From positions 44,753,606-44,817,605 of the forward strand of contig JAVIAB010000008.1 in assembly GCA_032433765.1 (NCBI GenBank): DNA of 64,000 bases, given 5' to 3'. This DNA is from Megaustenia siamemsis (taxonomy: Eukaryota; Mollusca; Gastropoda; Stylommatophora; Ariophantidae). The position numbers and the translations under genes were made by a program. Below the pieces are notes generated by a model. It was not told the origin of the DNA. It saw only the letters and a list, made by a program, of their open reading frames with translations, and did no database searches. This document shows, piece after piece, positions 33,429 to 45,179 of the stretch; positions within the stretch are counted from its first letter, which is position 1, and each line of letters opens with the position of its first letter.

Positions 33429-33649
33429 GTACGCCAAGTGGCGTATAGGGAATATGGTGTTAGTGACCATAAATTTTACAGACCTTCGGCACATGATTTT
33501 TGGGGTAATGTGGTCGGTATTACGCCCGTGCCGCTTTACTTTCCCAGAAAAAAAATCAGGTACCCATTAAAGGCTGGGTGAACCCGGAAGCCGTCGGTTG
33601 GGTTCGAACCCGACCTCTTGTCCTCTATAGTCCAGTTAACTAACCACAT
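33429..33649 (-). mobile_element. SINE family A lying between two minisatellites
   Basis: Antisense A copy from ACGCCAAGTGGCGTATAGGG to TCCAGTTAACTAACCACATG; the first ~15 bases of the tRNA head are missing. It starts within 10 bases of the 27-bp array and ends at the start of the 31-bp array. Confidence 0.85.
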
Positions 33650-33654
33650 GTCCA

Positions 33655-34405
33655 CATGTGAGATCCGATGTCTATCACTCTCTGGGTAGTGAGAACCGAT
33701 GTCTATCCATCTCTGGGTAGTGAGATCCGATGTCTAGCCCTCTCTGGGTAGTGAGATCCGATGTCTATCACTCTCTGGGTAGTGAGAACCGATGTCTATC
33801 CATCTCTGGGTAGTGAGAACCGATGTCTATCACTCTCTGGGTAGTGAGATCCGATGTCTATCACTCTCTGGGTGGTGAGATCCGATGTCTATCACTCTCT
33901 GGGTGGTGAGATCCGATGTCTATCACTCTCTGGGTGGTGAGATCCGATGTCTATCACTCTTTGGGTAGTGAGATCCGATGTCTATCACTCTCTGGGTATT
34001 GAGATCCGATGTCTATCACTCTCTGGGTATTGAGATCCGATGTCTATCACTCTTTGGGTAGTGAGATCCGATGTCTGTCACTCTCTGGGTAGTGAGATCC
34101 GATGTGTGTCACTCTCTGGGTAGTGAGATCCGATGCTTATCACTCTCTTGGTAGTGAGATCCGATGCCTATCACTCACTGGGTAGTGAGATGCGATGTCT
34201 ATAACTCTCTGGGTAGTGAGATCCGATGTCTATAACTCTCTGGGTAGTGAGATTCGATGTCTATCACTCTTTGGGTAGTGAGATCCGATGTCTATCACTC
34301 TCTGGGTAGTGAGATCCGATGTCTATCACTCTCTGGGTAGTGAGATCCGATGTCTATCACTCTCTGGGTAGTGAGATCCGATGTCTATCACTCTCTGGGT
34401 AGTTG
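33655..34405. repeat. 31-bp minisatellite, about 24 units
   Basis: Unit GAGATCCGATGTCTATCACT plus CTCTGGGTAGT. Variants GTGGTGAG, GTATTGAG and GAACCG cluster in neighbouring units. Confidence 0.95.
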
Positions 34406-34727
34406 CAGTTTAATATCGAAGATGGTAGGCCACAAAATGGTTGCTGCCCAGACACAAAATGTCAGCAAAAATCTACTCTCATTGATGGACGCCAGGCCGT
34501 GCTACGGAGCTCGTGCACGATGGTCTGAATTCTCCTCGGAGAATCTTCATATTTCGATAGTAAATCGGAGTACCCATGCATTAATCTCATGTTCAGTGAC
34601 GAGGATCCTAAAAATACATAAGATGAGAAGTTTCAACTTGATAAGATACAGAAGTTGATGATTGTCAGTGACATGATGCTGTTGGAATCGGGAAATAATT
34701 ATTCAGTTAATGAATTAACTTAACATG
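34406..34727. other. No supported feature
   Basis: An open frame of about 100 codons runs out of the 31-bp array into this segment without recognisable motifs. Confidence 0.35.
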
Positions 34728-34745
34728 AAAATATAGGGAACAAAA

Positions 34746-34998
34746 AGTAAAGTGCCCCCGTCACGCCAAGTTGGGTATAGGGAATAAGGTGTTAGTGACC
34801 ATAAATTTGACAGACCTTCGGCACATGATTTTTAAGGTAATGTGGTCGGTGTTACGCCCGTGCCGCTTTACTTTCCCAGAAAAAAAAATTGGGTACCTAT
34901 TTACGGCTGAGTGAACCCGGAAGTGGTCGATCAGGATCGAACTCGACGTTTTGTCCTTTCTTGTCCAGTTCACTAACCACTGAGCTTTCGCGGCTCCA
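34746..34998 (-). mobile_element. SINE family A, near full length, antisense
   Basis: From AGTAAAGTGCCCCCGTCACG to CTTTCGCGGCTCC. Flanks AAAATATAGGGAACAAAAA (34728-34746) and the similar stretch at 35004-35024 are probably a diverged target-site duplication. Confidence 0.85.
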
Positions 34999-34999
34999 A

Positions 35000-36340
35000 C
35001 CTTAAAATATATAGAGAACAAAAAATAAAGCCGGGAAAGAAAAGTGTGTGCTGAAGAAAGGTTCACTGGACCCAGGAGGTGAAAGACACCGTGCAGTGCA
35101 ACACCCTATGCAAACTAAAAAGAAAGAGAAGAAACAGATTTAGAAATATTCTAATCTGAAACGTGTATATACATTCTTGGAAACATATCTTAAATGATAT
35201 AACCTGTTGGATATTATATATTAAAAAGCTACAATATATACTTCAAAATATGTTCTATTTTCAGCGAAATCGCAACAAAATAACCTTAACTGCTTCATAA
35301 ACAATTTGCAGTGGAAAAGAAGCAGTCTAGTAGGTGGTCATAACGGTGTAATTTCTCAAAATGGAGATGCTTAGTTTAGATGATTTGAGCCATGTTTTGA
35401 CGGAAATATGAGCAATTTGAAAGCGAGCTTGGGGTAGGGCAGTTGATGGGGCCATGTGGCACTGCGCTTGTGTGGCATCACGTGGGAAGATGAGACTGGA
35501 CACTGTAAATAAGAGATCACGAAGGGGGAAATTATAAGAGAAAACTAACATGTCAAAATAATAGCTGGACACTAGACGGAGAAGAAATATTAAAAGAGAC
35601 AGCAGCTTGCAGTGGTTTGGCGGTATAATTTGTACCATAATGCAATAATAGATTTGGTTGGGAGTGGCAAGTCAGGAAAATGATTTATTTATATAATACG
35701 AACTATTTTTAGACAACGACGCTTCATCGTTTATTGTGTTCTAGGTCAAAATAGGTCAGAAACGGTAAGGTGAATATAGATGGGGAAACCACGGATGACA
35801 GTGAGTTCAAAACTTGAGAAGACTAAGATGTCTAGGTTGACCTTTGACCAGATTATTTGCGACATAAAGATATCAGCAATTTCCGCTGCATGAAATAGTT
35901 ACTTCCCATTTATTGTTCTAAAGTATCCTAATGACATCAAGTTTATTTACATTGTAAGTATGAAAAAAACCATGGTTTTGCTGTTAGATAACATCTCGAA
36001 GACTTCTAGTTTTTTTTCAATATTAAAAAAAAATGTAAAGTGCGGTAAATTAAGGAGTATTAGGTAAACCTGTCTCCATTCTGCTTGACTTCTACATTTT
36101 ACGGTAGGTTTAACCTACATATTCATTTAAGCCTATCTAGCGACTTGAATTACTTTCATGGAACCCTCTAGAATACAGTGCTTGGGTGTACATTAATAAT
36201 TAACTCATTGTGCTCGAATGTGATGTTTTTCTTATAAAGTGTCAGAAGATTCACAGCTTCGATGTTTCCTCTGGATGTCCGCCGCTGGTGCGAAGGGAAG
36301 CGAAATGTGGCCAGATCTTGCTTTTGGCAACTACTAGGAT
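35000..36340. other. No supported feature
   Basis: Over a kilobase without recognised repeat or gene. A 103-codon minus-strand frame (35327-35638) has no motif I recognise. This is one of the longest stretches that could be truly single-copy. Confidence 0.4.
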
Positions 36341-36344
36341 TTGA

Positions 36345-37055
36345 AAATAAAGAAACAACTGATACAACTACTGGCATTTGAAAGTCAAAAGAAACTACTG
36401 GGATTTAAAAATAAAAACAGAACTACTGGGATTTGAAAATCAAAACAGAACTACTGGGATTTGAAAATAAAGAAACAACTACTGGCATTTGAAAGTCAAA
36501 AGAAACTACTGGCATTTGAAAGTCGAAAGAAACTACTGGCATTTGAAAAACAAAAAAGAACTACTGGCATTTTAAAGTAAAAAAGAACTACTGTCATTTG
36601 AAAGTCACAAAGAACTGCTGCAATTTTAAAGTAAAACAAATAGCTGCCGTGATTGGAAAATAAAGAAACAACTACTGGCATTTGAAAATTAAAAAAAATC
36701 TATAACATTTGAAAGCAAAAAATAACTATTGACATTTGAAAGTAAAAAATAACTACTGGCATTTGAAAGTCGGAAGAAACTATTGGCATTTGAAAAACAA
36801 AAAAGAACTACTGGGATTTGAAAATAAAGAAACATCTACTGGCATTTGAAAGTGAAAAAGAACTACTGCCGTTTGAAATTCAAAAAGATTCCATGGAATT
36901 TTAATATAAAAAAACAACTGACATTTAAAAATAAAAAAGAACTACTGGCATTTGAAATTCAAAAAAGATTAACTGACATTTGGGTATCAAAAAACAACTG
37001 GCATATGAAAAAAAAAAATAACCACTGGCATTTGAAAGTCAAAGAGAACAGTCTG
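36345..37055. repeat. About 28-bp degenerate tandem repeat, about 25 units
   Basis: Units resemble AACTACTGGCATTTGAAAGT plus CAAAAGA, alternating with GGGATTTGAAAATAAAGAAAC. High divergence suggests an old array. Confidence 0.9.
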
Positions 37056-37134
37056 ACGTCCATGCCAAAGTTCAAAAATAGAAAAGTAACATTTCCACTA
37101 ATTTTCATAAAAATCAGCGATCTCTGATATTTTG

Positions 37135-37520
37135 CTGAAAGCCCTCGACGGTGCTTTGGAACTCATGCACTGTGCTGAAAGTTTGGAACTCGTGCACTCT
37201 GCTGAGAGTTTGGAACTCGTGCAATGTGCTGAAAGTTTGGAGCTCATGCACTGTGCTGAAAGTTTGGAACTCATGCACTGTGCTGAAAGTATGGAACTCG
37301 TGCACTGTGCTGAAAGTTTGGAGCTCATGCACTGTGCTGAAAGTATGGAACTCGTGCACTGTGCTGAAAGTTTGGAACTCATGCACTGTGCTGAAAGTTT
37401 GGAACTCATGCACTGTGCTGAAAGTTTGAAACTCGTGCACTGTGCTGAAAGTTTGAAACTCATGCACTGTGCTGAAAGTTTGGAACTCGTGCACTGTGCT
37501 GAAAGTATGGAACTCGAGGT
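37135..37520. repeat. 27-bp minisatellite, about 14 units
   Basis: Unit GTGCTGAAAGTTTGGAACTC plus ATGCACT, with ATGCAC/GTGCAC and TTTGG/TATGG variants. Separated from the 28-bp array by about 80 bases. Confidence 0.95.
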
Positions 37521-37737
37521 TTGTCCATCAAACCTAAATATTTAAATAATTCTGAAACAGTGAATGGAATGATGATAATGTTGATGTTACCCTAACTCTA
37601 ATTCCACAGCTTTCAGATCCTTATTAAAGCATCACTAGTATATAGTTGTCATTGGTGCTTCGTTTCGTTAGTATTATTGCATTTCACTCATCACTTACCA
37701 TCATCAATCATCATCATCACTCACCAACATCATCATC

Positions 37738-37829
37738 ATCGTGTGCCACACCGATTGGTGTATGAAATCATGCCTTCCCACAATCCTGTCCACAGTGCAT
37801 CATATCTATTGTAATTGTTTCTTTCTAAT

Positions 37830-37860
<31 letters not shown>
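37738..37860 (-). mobile_element. LINE family H sliver ending in poly-T
   Basis: CATCGTGTGCCACACCGATT and CCTTCCCACAATCC match the H 3' end complement. An internal deletion joins it to TGTTTCTTTCTAATG, followed by about 30 T. Confidence 0.65.
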
Positions 37861-37861
<1 letters not shown>

Positions 37862-38213
37862 GTGGAACTCTAACTTCCAGATCCTTAGAAAGTATTGAAA
37901 GTACAAAGCTGTCATGTTTGTTTTGGTTCGATAATTATAATGTATCTCACTAGAGAAATTAAATGTGTGCTACATGTTCGAGGTAATCGAGCAACGGAAT
38001 GATATTCGCAATTGCTTGGAAGTTGACGGAAATAGAATGAATTCTATTTATTTTTTTTTTTGCTGCAAGACTTGTCACCGAGATATGGTTTCTAAAATGA
38101 CTGGCACTATGGAAACAAGTATATATGAAAAATCACAAGAGATGAAGAAATATTAATAGAACCGTCGTTACTGAAATCAGAAGATGATAAATATATCAAC
38201 AAACGTCAGTAAT

Positions 38214-38502
38214 CATCATCATCGAGTGCCATCCCCGCATCGAAGGTTGGCTACAATGGAGCGCCATTCCGCTCTGTCTCTTGCTTTGATGGTGCAGGTT
38301 GTCATAGGCTGGTGTGTCCATTTTTTGATGTTACTCGTTCATGTTAGTCTTGGTCTGCCTCTGCTTCTTTTACCTTGTATTTTCCCCTCTAGGATTACTT
38401 TTATTAGGCTGTTGTGTCTTTCAACATGGCCCAAAATTCGCATTTGTCTTGTTTGAATTGTGTTTCGTCAGTAATAGGATAAATTAAAAAAAATAATATG
38501 AG
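38214..38502 (-). mobile_element. LINE family D 3' end with 25-base target-site duplication
   Basis: Complement of the D 3' end: CATCGAGTGCCATCCCCGCA, TCGAAGGTTGGCTACAATGG, GTCTTGGTCTGCCTCTGCTT. The 25-base segments 38189-38213 and 38503-38527 match at 23 positions (shared core AAACGTCAGTAAT), a long target-site duplication. Confidence 0.85.
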
Positions 38503-38527
38503 AAATATATAAATAAACGTCAGTAAT

Positions 38528-39590
38528 GTAAAGCCCGTCTGAAAGAATCTATGTCTCTAGACAGATTTCCAACTTCTGTTGTCATGTTCAAGGTCTGCTT
38601 GATGTCTTGAAACCACCTTCCTTTTGATCTACTCCTGAAGCGTCGCCAAAGAACCATGCAATCATTATTTTTTTCTGTTTTTTTTCCCAGTCCGTTGTGT
38701 CTTTTCATGTATATTCATAGTATTTCGTCTGCAGAATGGTGTTTATAAGCCTGTCATTTTAATGCTTAAACCTCTTAGTACGCCTTCATTGCACTTTTTA
38801 ATTTCAAATAAGATAAAATAATCAAATATCTATACTAGAATAAGAGTATCTGGGGAAGAAGCTATAACACAAACATAAAAAATAAAGTAAACAAAAACAA
38901 AAAGACTTGAAATTAGAAGAGAAATATTTGAACAGTCATCAAATTTTATAAAATGTTATCGAAAATAAGAGAATGGACACTCTTAATCAACTTGAGTGGA
39001 GAGGGATGGTGGGGGGGGGGGAGTGGGAGAGAGTGCTCTGTAAGACCTAGATATAACAGCAAAAGTTAGGTTGCAAGCGACATGATAAAAGCGACAATAA
39101 AATTGTTTTGGATCGATGGACAAAGTAGCCAGATAAGAGAAAGCAAAAAGAGTTAATGAAATTGTAAAAGGGCAGACTAATGTTCCGAGAATTCTTCATC
39201 AAAGTCACAATTCGCGCCACACACCGATGATACATCTTGCAATGTTCTGATAGCTATGTCTACTTTAACATAAGTTGCTTATTCATGAGCTATTCCTGAT
39301 GGATCTATTATGTTTTCTGTTTACATTTTGTGCTCTTTAATCCGATATTGCCCGCCGGGCCTATTTTGTTCGGATGCTTCCAATTCTATAACCAGATATT
39401 GGCAATCACCCACTTGTGCCCTACTTTTACATCCACGCTTATTACCAAGCCAAGATCCTTAGCGGAGGAATATTTATTGATCGCATTTTGTTATAAAATA
39501 CATTGAATTTGTAGTAGCTCTCCTGTCATCCAGTTTTGAAAAAAGGAAAAAAAATCTTTTATACGCAGTAGAACGCTATTATAAGGACTT
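38528..39590. other. Mostly unassigned; possible LINE relic at the left end
   Basis: At 38528-38708 a minus-strand frame 'WRRFRSRSKGRWFQDIKQTL' faintly resembles LINE C-terminal ends. The rest is AT-rich with a G-run at 39008-39020 and no supported feature. Confidence 0.35.
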
Positions 39591-39597
39591 CAATAAC

Positions 39598-39905
39598 CAT
39601 CATCATCATGTGCCATACCTGATAGCGCAGGCGATTCTGACCTTCAATAAACTTTTATTCACGATGCATCATATAAATTCTATTGTTGACTGTTTTCCAT
39701 GCCATGACACCAAGATATCTAGTATTTTCTCTCTTTGTCGCCCACGATCTCTCTTTCCCTGAATTTTGCCAGATGTAAACAAGTAATCCAACTTTCCTCT
39801 TCTCGTAATGTGCCCGAAAAATATTGATTGTTTCTTTCTGATATTTCTTAGGAGCCCTTTTTTGTATTGCACTTTTTAGAGAATTTTCTCCTTTATCCAA
39901 ATTCG
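39598..39905 (-). mobile_element. LINE family H 3' end, antisense
   Basis: Minus strand reads 'AIQKRAPKKYQKETINIFRA', 'KLDYLFTSGKIQGKRDRGRQ', then to the tail complement CATCATCATCATGTGCCATA at 39599. Frameshifted relative to H at 42127. Confidence 0.75.
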
Positions 39906-40034
39906 TATTTTACAACACACATCCTAATTATCATTATTAATTGTTATTGGCGCAAAGAAAGAAGCAAAGGCAGTGAAACAAGATAGGAAAACAAAGTATA
40001 GAGAGAGTTATAAGGAAAATATGAGACAGAGCAC

Positions 40035-40286
40035 TAAAAAACTAACTAAAGTACCCCCATCACGCCAAGTGGCGTATAGGGAATATGGTGTTAGTGACCA
40101 TAAATTTCACAGACCTTCGGCACATAATTTTTGCGGTAATGTGGTCGGTATTACGCCCGTGTCGCTTTACTTTCCCAGAAAAAATCCGGTACCCATTAAA
40201 GGCTGGGTGAACCCGGCCCGTCGGTTGGGATCGAACCCTACCTCTTGTCCTTTGTAGTCCAGTTCACTAACCACAGAGCTGTCGCG
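40035..40286 (-). mobile_element. SINE family A with target-site duplication
   Basis: Antisense A copy bounded by ATGAGACAGAGCAC (40021-40034) and ATGAGCCAGAGCAC (40287-40300), 13 of 14 identical. The head ends at GTCGCG, so the first four bases are missing. Confidence 0.9.
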
Positions 40287-40506
40287 ATGAGCCAGAGCAC
40301 GGGGGCTTAAAAAAAACTCAGCAGACATGAGCAGGAAAATATATTCTGACTCAGAGTAGGTCAATAAAGCGTCTACTTACATCAGATAGGACTCTGGTTT
40401 TGACTTTGCAAAAAAAGATTGTGGAGCATCCAGACAGACGCCAGAGCATACCCTACATGATTGCAGCAATATAAGCACCCTAAAGATACAACTAATAACA
40501 ACCAGT

Positions 40507-41425
40507 AAAACTATGATCATAATGAAAGAAAATTCTCAAGACCTACAAATAAATATCAAAGTTGAAGGAATACACCTGGAGACAGTTCAGAGCTACAACT
40601 ACCTGGTACATACTATAAGCAGTGATAAAAAATGTAAAATTGAAAGAATAGATATGGCAAAAAGTAATTTTAAAGTAACTTTAAAAAGTATACTAACATC
40701 AAAACAAATAACACCAAGGCTAAAACTAAGATTAGCAAAATGTTACATCTTCTCAATATTCCTGAATGGTGTAGAAACATGGACATTAGACAGGAAAACA
40801 GAACAGAAACTTGAAGCCTTTGAAATGTGAATTTATATACGAATAGGTAGAATTGGATAGAAAGAAAAGAAAACAAACGAGGAAGTTTTAAAACAACTAA
40901 AAATTAAAAGAGAACTACTAAACACATTTAGAACAAGACAAATGAGATTTTTGGGGCATGTTAAAAGACACAACAAACAACTAAAAGTAATATTGGATTG
41001 GAAGGGAAAGTACATGGTAAAAGAGACAGAGGCAGACCAAGACTAACATGTACGAGTAATATCAAAAGATGGACAAACAAACCAGCCTATAACTAGGAAA
41101 AATTAAAAAATAGAAACAAATGGTACGTAAGAAGCTTTACGTGATAAGTGGACTACATATACTAAACGACGTTTCGGCCCAATAGGCTTTCAGCATGAAC
41201 AAACAAAAAAACACACACACAAAACTAATAACGAAACAACCAAAACAAAAACACTCGAAATGTGTTAAAGGAAACAAAAGTATCTATCCTGTGTGTAAAC
41301 AGAGGTCAATTACAGCCTATAACTACCTGCACCATCAAAGCAAGAGACAGAGCGGAATGGCGCTTCATGGTAGCCAACCTTCGATGCGGGGACGGCACTC
41401 AATGATGATGATGATGATGATGAAG
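40507..41425 (+). mobile_element. LINE family D 3' part, split by repeat E
   Basis: Reads 'INIKVEGIHLETVQSYNYLV', 'RLKLRLAKCYIFSIFLNGVE', 'TWTLDRKTEQKLEAFEM', then 'FLGHVKRHN'. It breaks at 41094 and resumes at 41325 with 'CTIKARDRAEWRFMVANLRC' and (GATGAT)n. A stop at 40828 and indels make it inactive. Confidence 0.85.
41095..41312 (-). mobile_element. Dispersed repeat family E, copy 2, inserted in LINE D
   Basis: 218 bases, inverse of the copy at 14935. The exact 12-base duplication CAGCCTATAACT (41083-41094, 41313-41324) shows it inserted as a unit. GGCCGAAAC is seen in complement (GTTTCGGCC) near 41169-41177. Confidence 0.88.
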
Positions 41426-41653
41426 TACACAAATATGGCTCACTATGGGGAACCTGTGAAGACCTCAAACGATGCTCGCTGTCTTGTTCGTGACCTATGC
41501 TAGTCTAAGCGTCCAAATGCATAGCAGTAGCTTTTCAATGAGGAAGTATTGGCTCCAAAATGTTATGGCTGTCGTTGGCCCTTTTTAAAATAAATACCAC
41601 CAACTTCCATTTTTCTCTCACCCATTCCTATATATATATATATATATATATAT

Positions 41654-41896
41654 CATCATCATCATCATCAAGTACCGGGCCTACTGGCGTAGGTGATCAT
41701 GTCTCTCCACAACTTTCGATCTCGGCAGCTATTTATCATTTCTGTTGTTGACCTTCTGTCAAGCCATTCTCTTAAGCTGTCTGTTATTTTTTCTCTTTGT
41801 TTCCCTCCTATCTCTTCGTCCCTCAATTTTTTCCAGTTGTTACAATATATTTCAGCTGTTCTCTTCTCATTACATTGCCAAAAAATGATGATTGTG
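41654..41896 (-). mobile_element. LINE family B 3' end, short, antisense
   Basis: Starts at an (ATC)n run that adjoins a (TA)n tract, continues to AAAAAATGATGATTGTGG, then identity to B is lost. Confidence 0.8.
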
Positions 41897-42126
41897 GCGA
41901 TTCATGATTGTACAAAGAAATTACGGTGGTTTTCTGTTGCCTTCCGTCGGTTTGTTTACGTTTGGCCCCGCTAGCCTTTGACTAAAAAGTCTCACTCACA
42001 AGGCAGTTGGGTTGTTTTACTTCGGGGTACCCTCCCTTAGCCTTTTACTCTCCCGAGCTTACCTGCAAGGCAGCAGGGCAGCCACAGATTGTACTGTTTA
42101 CTGCATACAGCTGCAGGAAAAATTAC
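41897..42126. other. Unassigned GC-richer stretch
   Basis: Sequence such as CTCCCGAGCTTACCTGCAAG has no second copy in the window and no motif; possibly another dispersed repeat. Confidence 0.3.
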
Positions 42127-42572
42127 CTGACCTGAAAATATATATAGTCAATTCTGACATACGGAAGCGAATCATGGACAGTAGACAAACAAAAAAAAAA
42201 AAAGAAAAGAAAATTAGAGGCCACAAAAAAGGGATTTCTTAGTAGAATGTTGAAAGTTCCCTGGACAGTTATAAAGACCAACGAGGAAATTCTCAAAGAG
42301 GCCAACACAAAAAGGGAACTCATAAAACCATCAGAAAGAAATAATCAACATCTTTTCGGGCACATCATGAGACACGAAATGTTAAAATACTTAGTTACAA
42401 CTTGCAAAATACAGCGAAGGAGGTCGAGAACGACAAAGAGAGAAAATACTAGATAGCTTGGTGTTATGGAATGGAAAACCGTCAACAACAGAATTGATAC
42501 GATGCACTGTAGATAGAAGATTGTGGATGATCGCCTAAGCCAACCGGTATGGCTCATGATGGTGATGATGCA
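42127..42572 (+). mobile_element. LINE family H 3' end, sense
   Basis: 'SDIRKRIMDSRQT', an A-rich stretch, then 'RMLKVPWTVIKTNEEILKEA', 'NTKRELI', 'HLFGHIMRHEMLKYLVTT' and ATGGCTCATGATGGTGATGA tail. This is the best reference for the other H copies. Small deletions and stops. Confidence 0.8.
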
Positions 42573-42589
42573 TATACTAACAATTCATC

Positions 42590-42850
42590 AAAGAACATTA
42601 ATCCCGAAAATTAATTACATAAATCTTAATCCATGAAAATTAATTCCGGCAAAAACTAATTACATAAATTTTAATCCATGAAAATTAATTCCGGTAAAAA
42701 TTTATTACATAAATCCATCATCATCATGGAGTGCCATCTCCGCAATGAAGGTTACATACATTAATCTCAGAATATTCTTTGCGGAAAATTAATCCAGGAA
42801 AATTCATCACAGTAAAATTAATTGTAAGAAAATTAATTGCAAAATTCCTG
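42590..42850. repeat. AT-rich degenerate tandem repeat with a LINE D tail insert
   Basis: Units carry AAATTAATTCCGGCAAAAAC and TAATTACATAAATCTTAATC. Near 42716-42752 lies CATCATCATGGAGTGCCATC plus TCCGCAATGAAGGTTA, the complement of the D 3' end, about 37 bases only. Confidence 0.65.
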
Positions 42851-43329
42851 AATGTGTGTCTGCGCTTGCACAGTTTTTGTGCATATCGACTGGGACTCTA
42901 ACGAGATAACCGATTCAGCTGGGTAAGGTGCTGTTTAAATCTAGCACAGTCTAGCCTTAACCAAAGAATGATTTTGTTCAAAATTATTGTTATTTTGAAA
43001 TCGTGTGGTAATTATGCAACTTCGAAACTAAACGTATTAAAAAAAAATTATAAGCAATACCTCAAGCTGTAGTGTAAAAGAAAAAAAAAAGGAACAAACT
43101 GAAATAAACAGTGTGTTTCAAAGAGAGTAATATTTAAATTTGTTACTAATTATTAAATAATTTTTTAAAATTGATAAACAACAAATTTGATAAAACTTAA
43201 GTACCAACAATGCAGCAGCCAACAAATAATGTCATATATACAAAACTATTCATAACCGTGTAACAATAATGATGAATGAACTTTAAAATATACATATATA
43301 TATATATTTACGGTTGTATCCCATTACAT
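42851..43329. other. No supported feature
   Basis: AT-rich with short (TA)n near 43290. A CGACTGGGACTCTAACGAG stretch has no match in the window. Confidence 0.35.
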
Positions 43330-44752
43330 ATAATATCTCTAGATAAAAGTTGTACAAACTACAGTATGAAAATTAACACAGCAAAAACAGAGGCTTTGAG
43401 AATAAGCAAATTAAGTTATGGTTACGTTATGGTTATGGTTATGGAAGGCCCCGGTATCACTGCTAACGAATTAAAATCCATAATTGCTCAACCGTCCGTA
43501 CCAGTGGAATCATCCGAATTACTAACTCATCTCCAAAACAAAGAAAGGTAGCTGTAGTCCCCATCATAGCAGCCTCAGCACACGCCAAAAGACATAAGGC
43601 GAAACTGCACAGAAAGTGAACACGGCCAACTGTTCCCTGTCATACGATATCAGCATTCATCGTAAACCATTGGAATATCGAAACATGATCAACACGGATG
43701 ATACACACAGCTCACGGTGTGCACAGAGCACTTAACTCAGTGGCTCCTGCAGCAAGCCTGACTTGGAATATGAGGAAACTGCAACAAGGAACACTTCTCA
43801 GACACAGCAATTAAAAGCTCCTGTCGCCTAACCGTCATATTGACCGGTATTCCAACGATGACGTATATTGCAATCAACACAGAACACACTATCACTCACA
43901 CTGTAGAGGATTTCAGATCACATGCATGTACTCCGCTTCACCGGGAAAGATCCCAACAGTGGAACTTTTTATCTATACACTGATCTGCATTGGAAAGATA
44001 GAGTTAACCATCTTTCCGGCTCAAAAAACGTAACAGTGAACGTTGACGCAAACATGACCGCGCCATCTTGAAACCGGAAGTATCAAGCAAATTAAGACAC
44101 CCATTAAACATTAAGATCAAAGATAAAAAAATAAAACAAGTAGAGGAATTCAAGTATTAGGGCACAATGTTCACAGAAGATGGAAAACTAGACAGAAATT
44201 GACATGGGAATACAAAAAGCAAATGCTATCACATACCAGCTTTCACCATTGCTAAGACATCCAATTATTTCTATGCCAGCTAAACAACAAATGATAAATA
44301 GCATCTTCATACCAACTTTGTGCTATGAATGTCAAACATGGACCCTTTCTAAATCACATTTAAGAAAGATCAATACATGTGAGATGCGATGCTTGAGAAA
44401 AGTAACAAACAACACAAGAAGAAATAGAATACCAAATGAAACCATAAGAAAAATGGTAGGAACAAAACCCTGCCAAGAATATATAGAACAACAACAACTT
44501 AAATGGTTTGGTCACCTGGTCAGAATGAATCCTTACCAATCACCATGAAGGGCGTTCTTCTCGAGAATGCATGGAAAAGGACCAAGAGGAAGACCCAGAA
44601 GAAGATGGATAGATGCAGTGATAGAGACATGTAACAACAAAGGAAAATCACTAATTCAGACAGTTCGAGCCGCGCAAGAACAACAAATGATATAACTACG
44701 ACACCTTTTAGGTTTCAGTGAAAACAGAAAAGAAGATGAAGATCCCATTACT
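43330..44752 (+). mobile_element. LINE family L, split by family C
   Basis: The 5' piece reads 'YSMKINTAKTEALRISK' (RT palm after the YxDD motif). After the C insertion it resumes at 44097 with 'FKYLGTMFTEDGKLDR'-like sequence, then an open frame (44204-44548) 'IFIPTLCYECQTWTLSKSHL', 'QQLKWFGHLVRMNPY', then GRPRRRWIDAVIETC. It resembles family G but is distinct. 5'-truncated. Confidence 0.78.
43416..44084 (-). mobile_element. Retroelement family C, longest defined copy (669 bp)
   Basis: AAGCAAATTAAG flanks it exactly at 43404-43415 and 44085-44096. Read on the minus strand it starts GATACTTCCGGTTTCAAGAT followed by GGCGCGGTCATG, and ends CCTTCCATAACCATAACCAT and AACGTAACCATAA. The AAGATGGCG block at the start resembles YY1-type sites found in the promoters of some LINE 5' ends, and the CCATAA hexamers form a typical LINE tail. 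No long sense open frame is seen. Either a LINE with a large internal deletion or a non-autonomous element using a LINE's machinery. Confidence 0.85.
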
Positions 44753-45166
44753 CAAGGACTACAGCCATTACTATCATGGACAATAGCTCAACAGACAAGA
44801 ACATCACTGGAGTCTGTAGAAACGTGGTTTTACAGAAGAATGTTGAGAATTACATGGACAGCTAAAAAGAGCAATAAGAGCGTTCAGAAGGAGGCCACAG
44901 CAAAAAGAGAGCTAATTTTCAATATTAGGAAGAAACAATCATCATTATTTGTACATGTTATGAAAAGGGAACAGCTGGAATATATTGTAACAGCTGGGAA
45001 AATTGAAGGACGAAGAGATAATGGAAACAAAGAGAAAAGATACCAGACTGCTTCAGAGAATGGCTTGGCAGAAGGTCAACAACATAAATGATAAATAGCT
45101 ATCGAGATTGAAAGTTGTTGACAGACATGATCACCTACGTCAACAGGCATGGTACTTGATGATGAT
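44753..45166 (+). mobile_element. LINE family B 3' end with exact target-site duplication
   Basis: 'TSLESVETWFYRRMLRITWT', 'KKSNKSVQKEATAKRELIFN', then GGTACTTGATGATG. The 12-base GATCCCATTACT stands at 44741-44752 and 45167-45178. Confidence 0.9.
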
Positions 45167-45179
45167 GATCCCATTACTA

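Noticed and set aside
32492..33494. Six-frame repeat proteins such as MFCVTSLHL and CNKFTLDVL
   Set aside because: Consequence of a 27-bp unit without stop codons.
32570..34405. CRISPR-like repeat arrays
   Set aside because: Units are contiguous without unique spacers, and the context is animal DNA with LINEs and SINEs.
43276..43551. Conserved peptide 'ITANELKSIIAQPSVPVESS' found at several sites
   Set aside because: It is antisense to family C and recurs only because C is a repeat; the copies contain stops and shifts and the frame is not extended.
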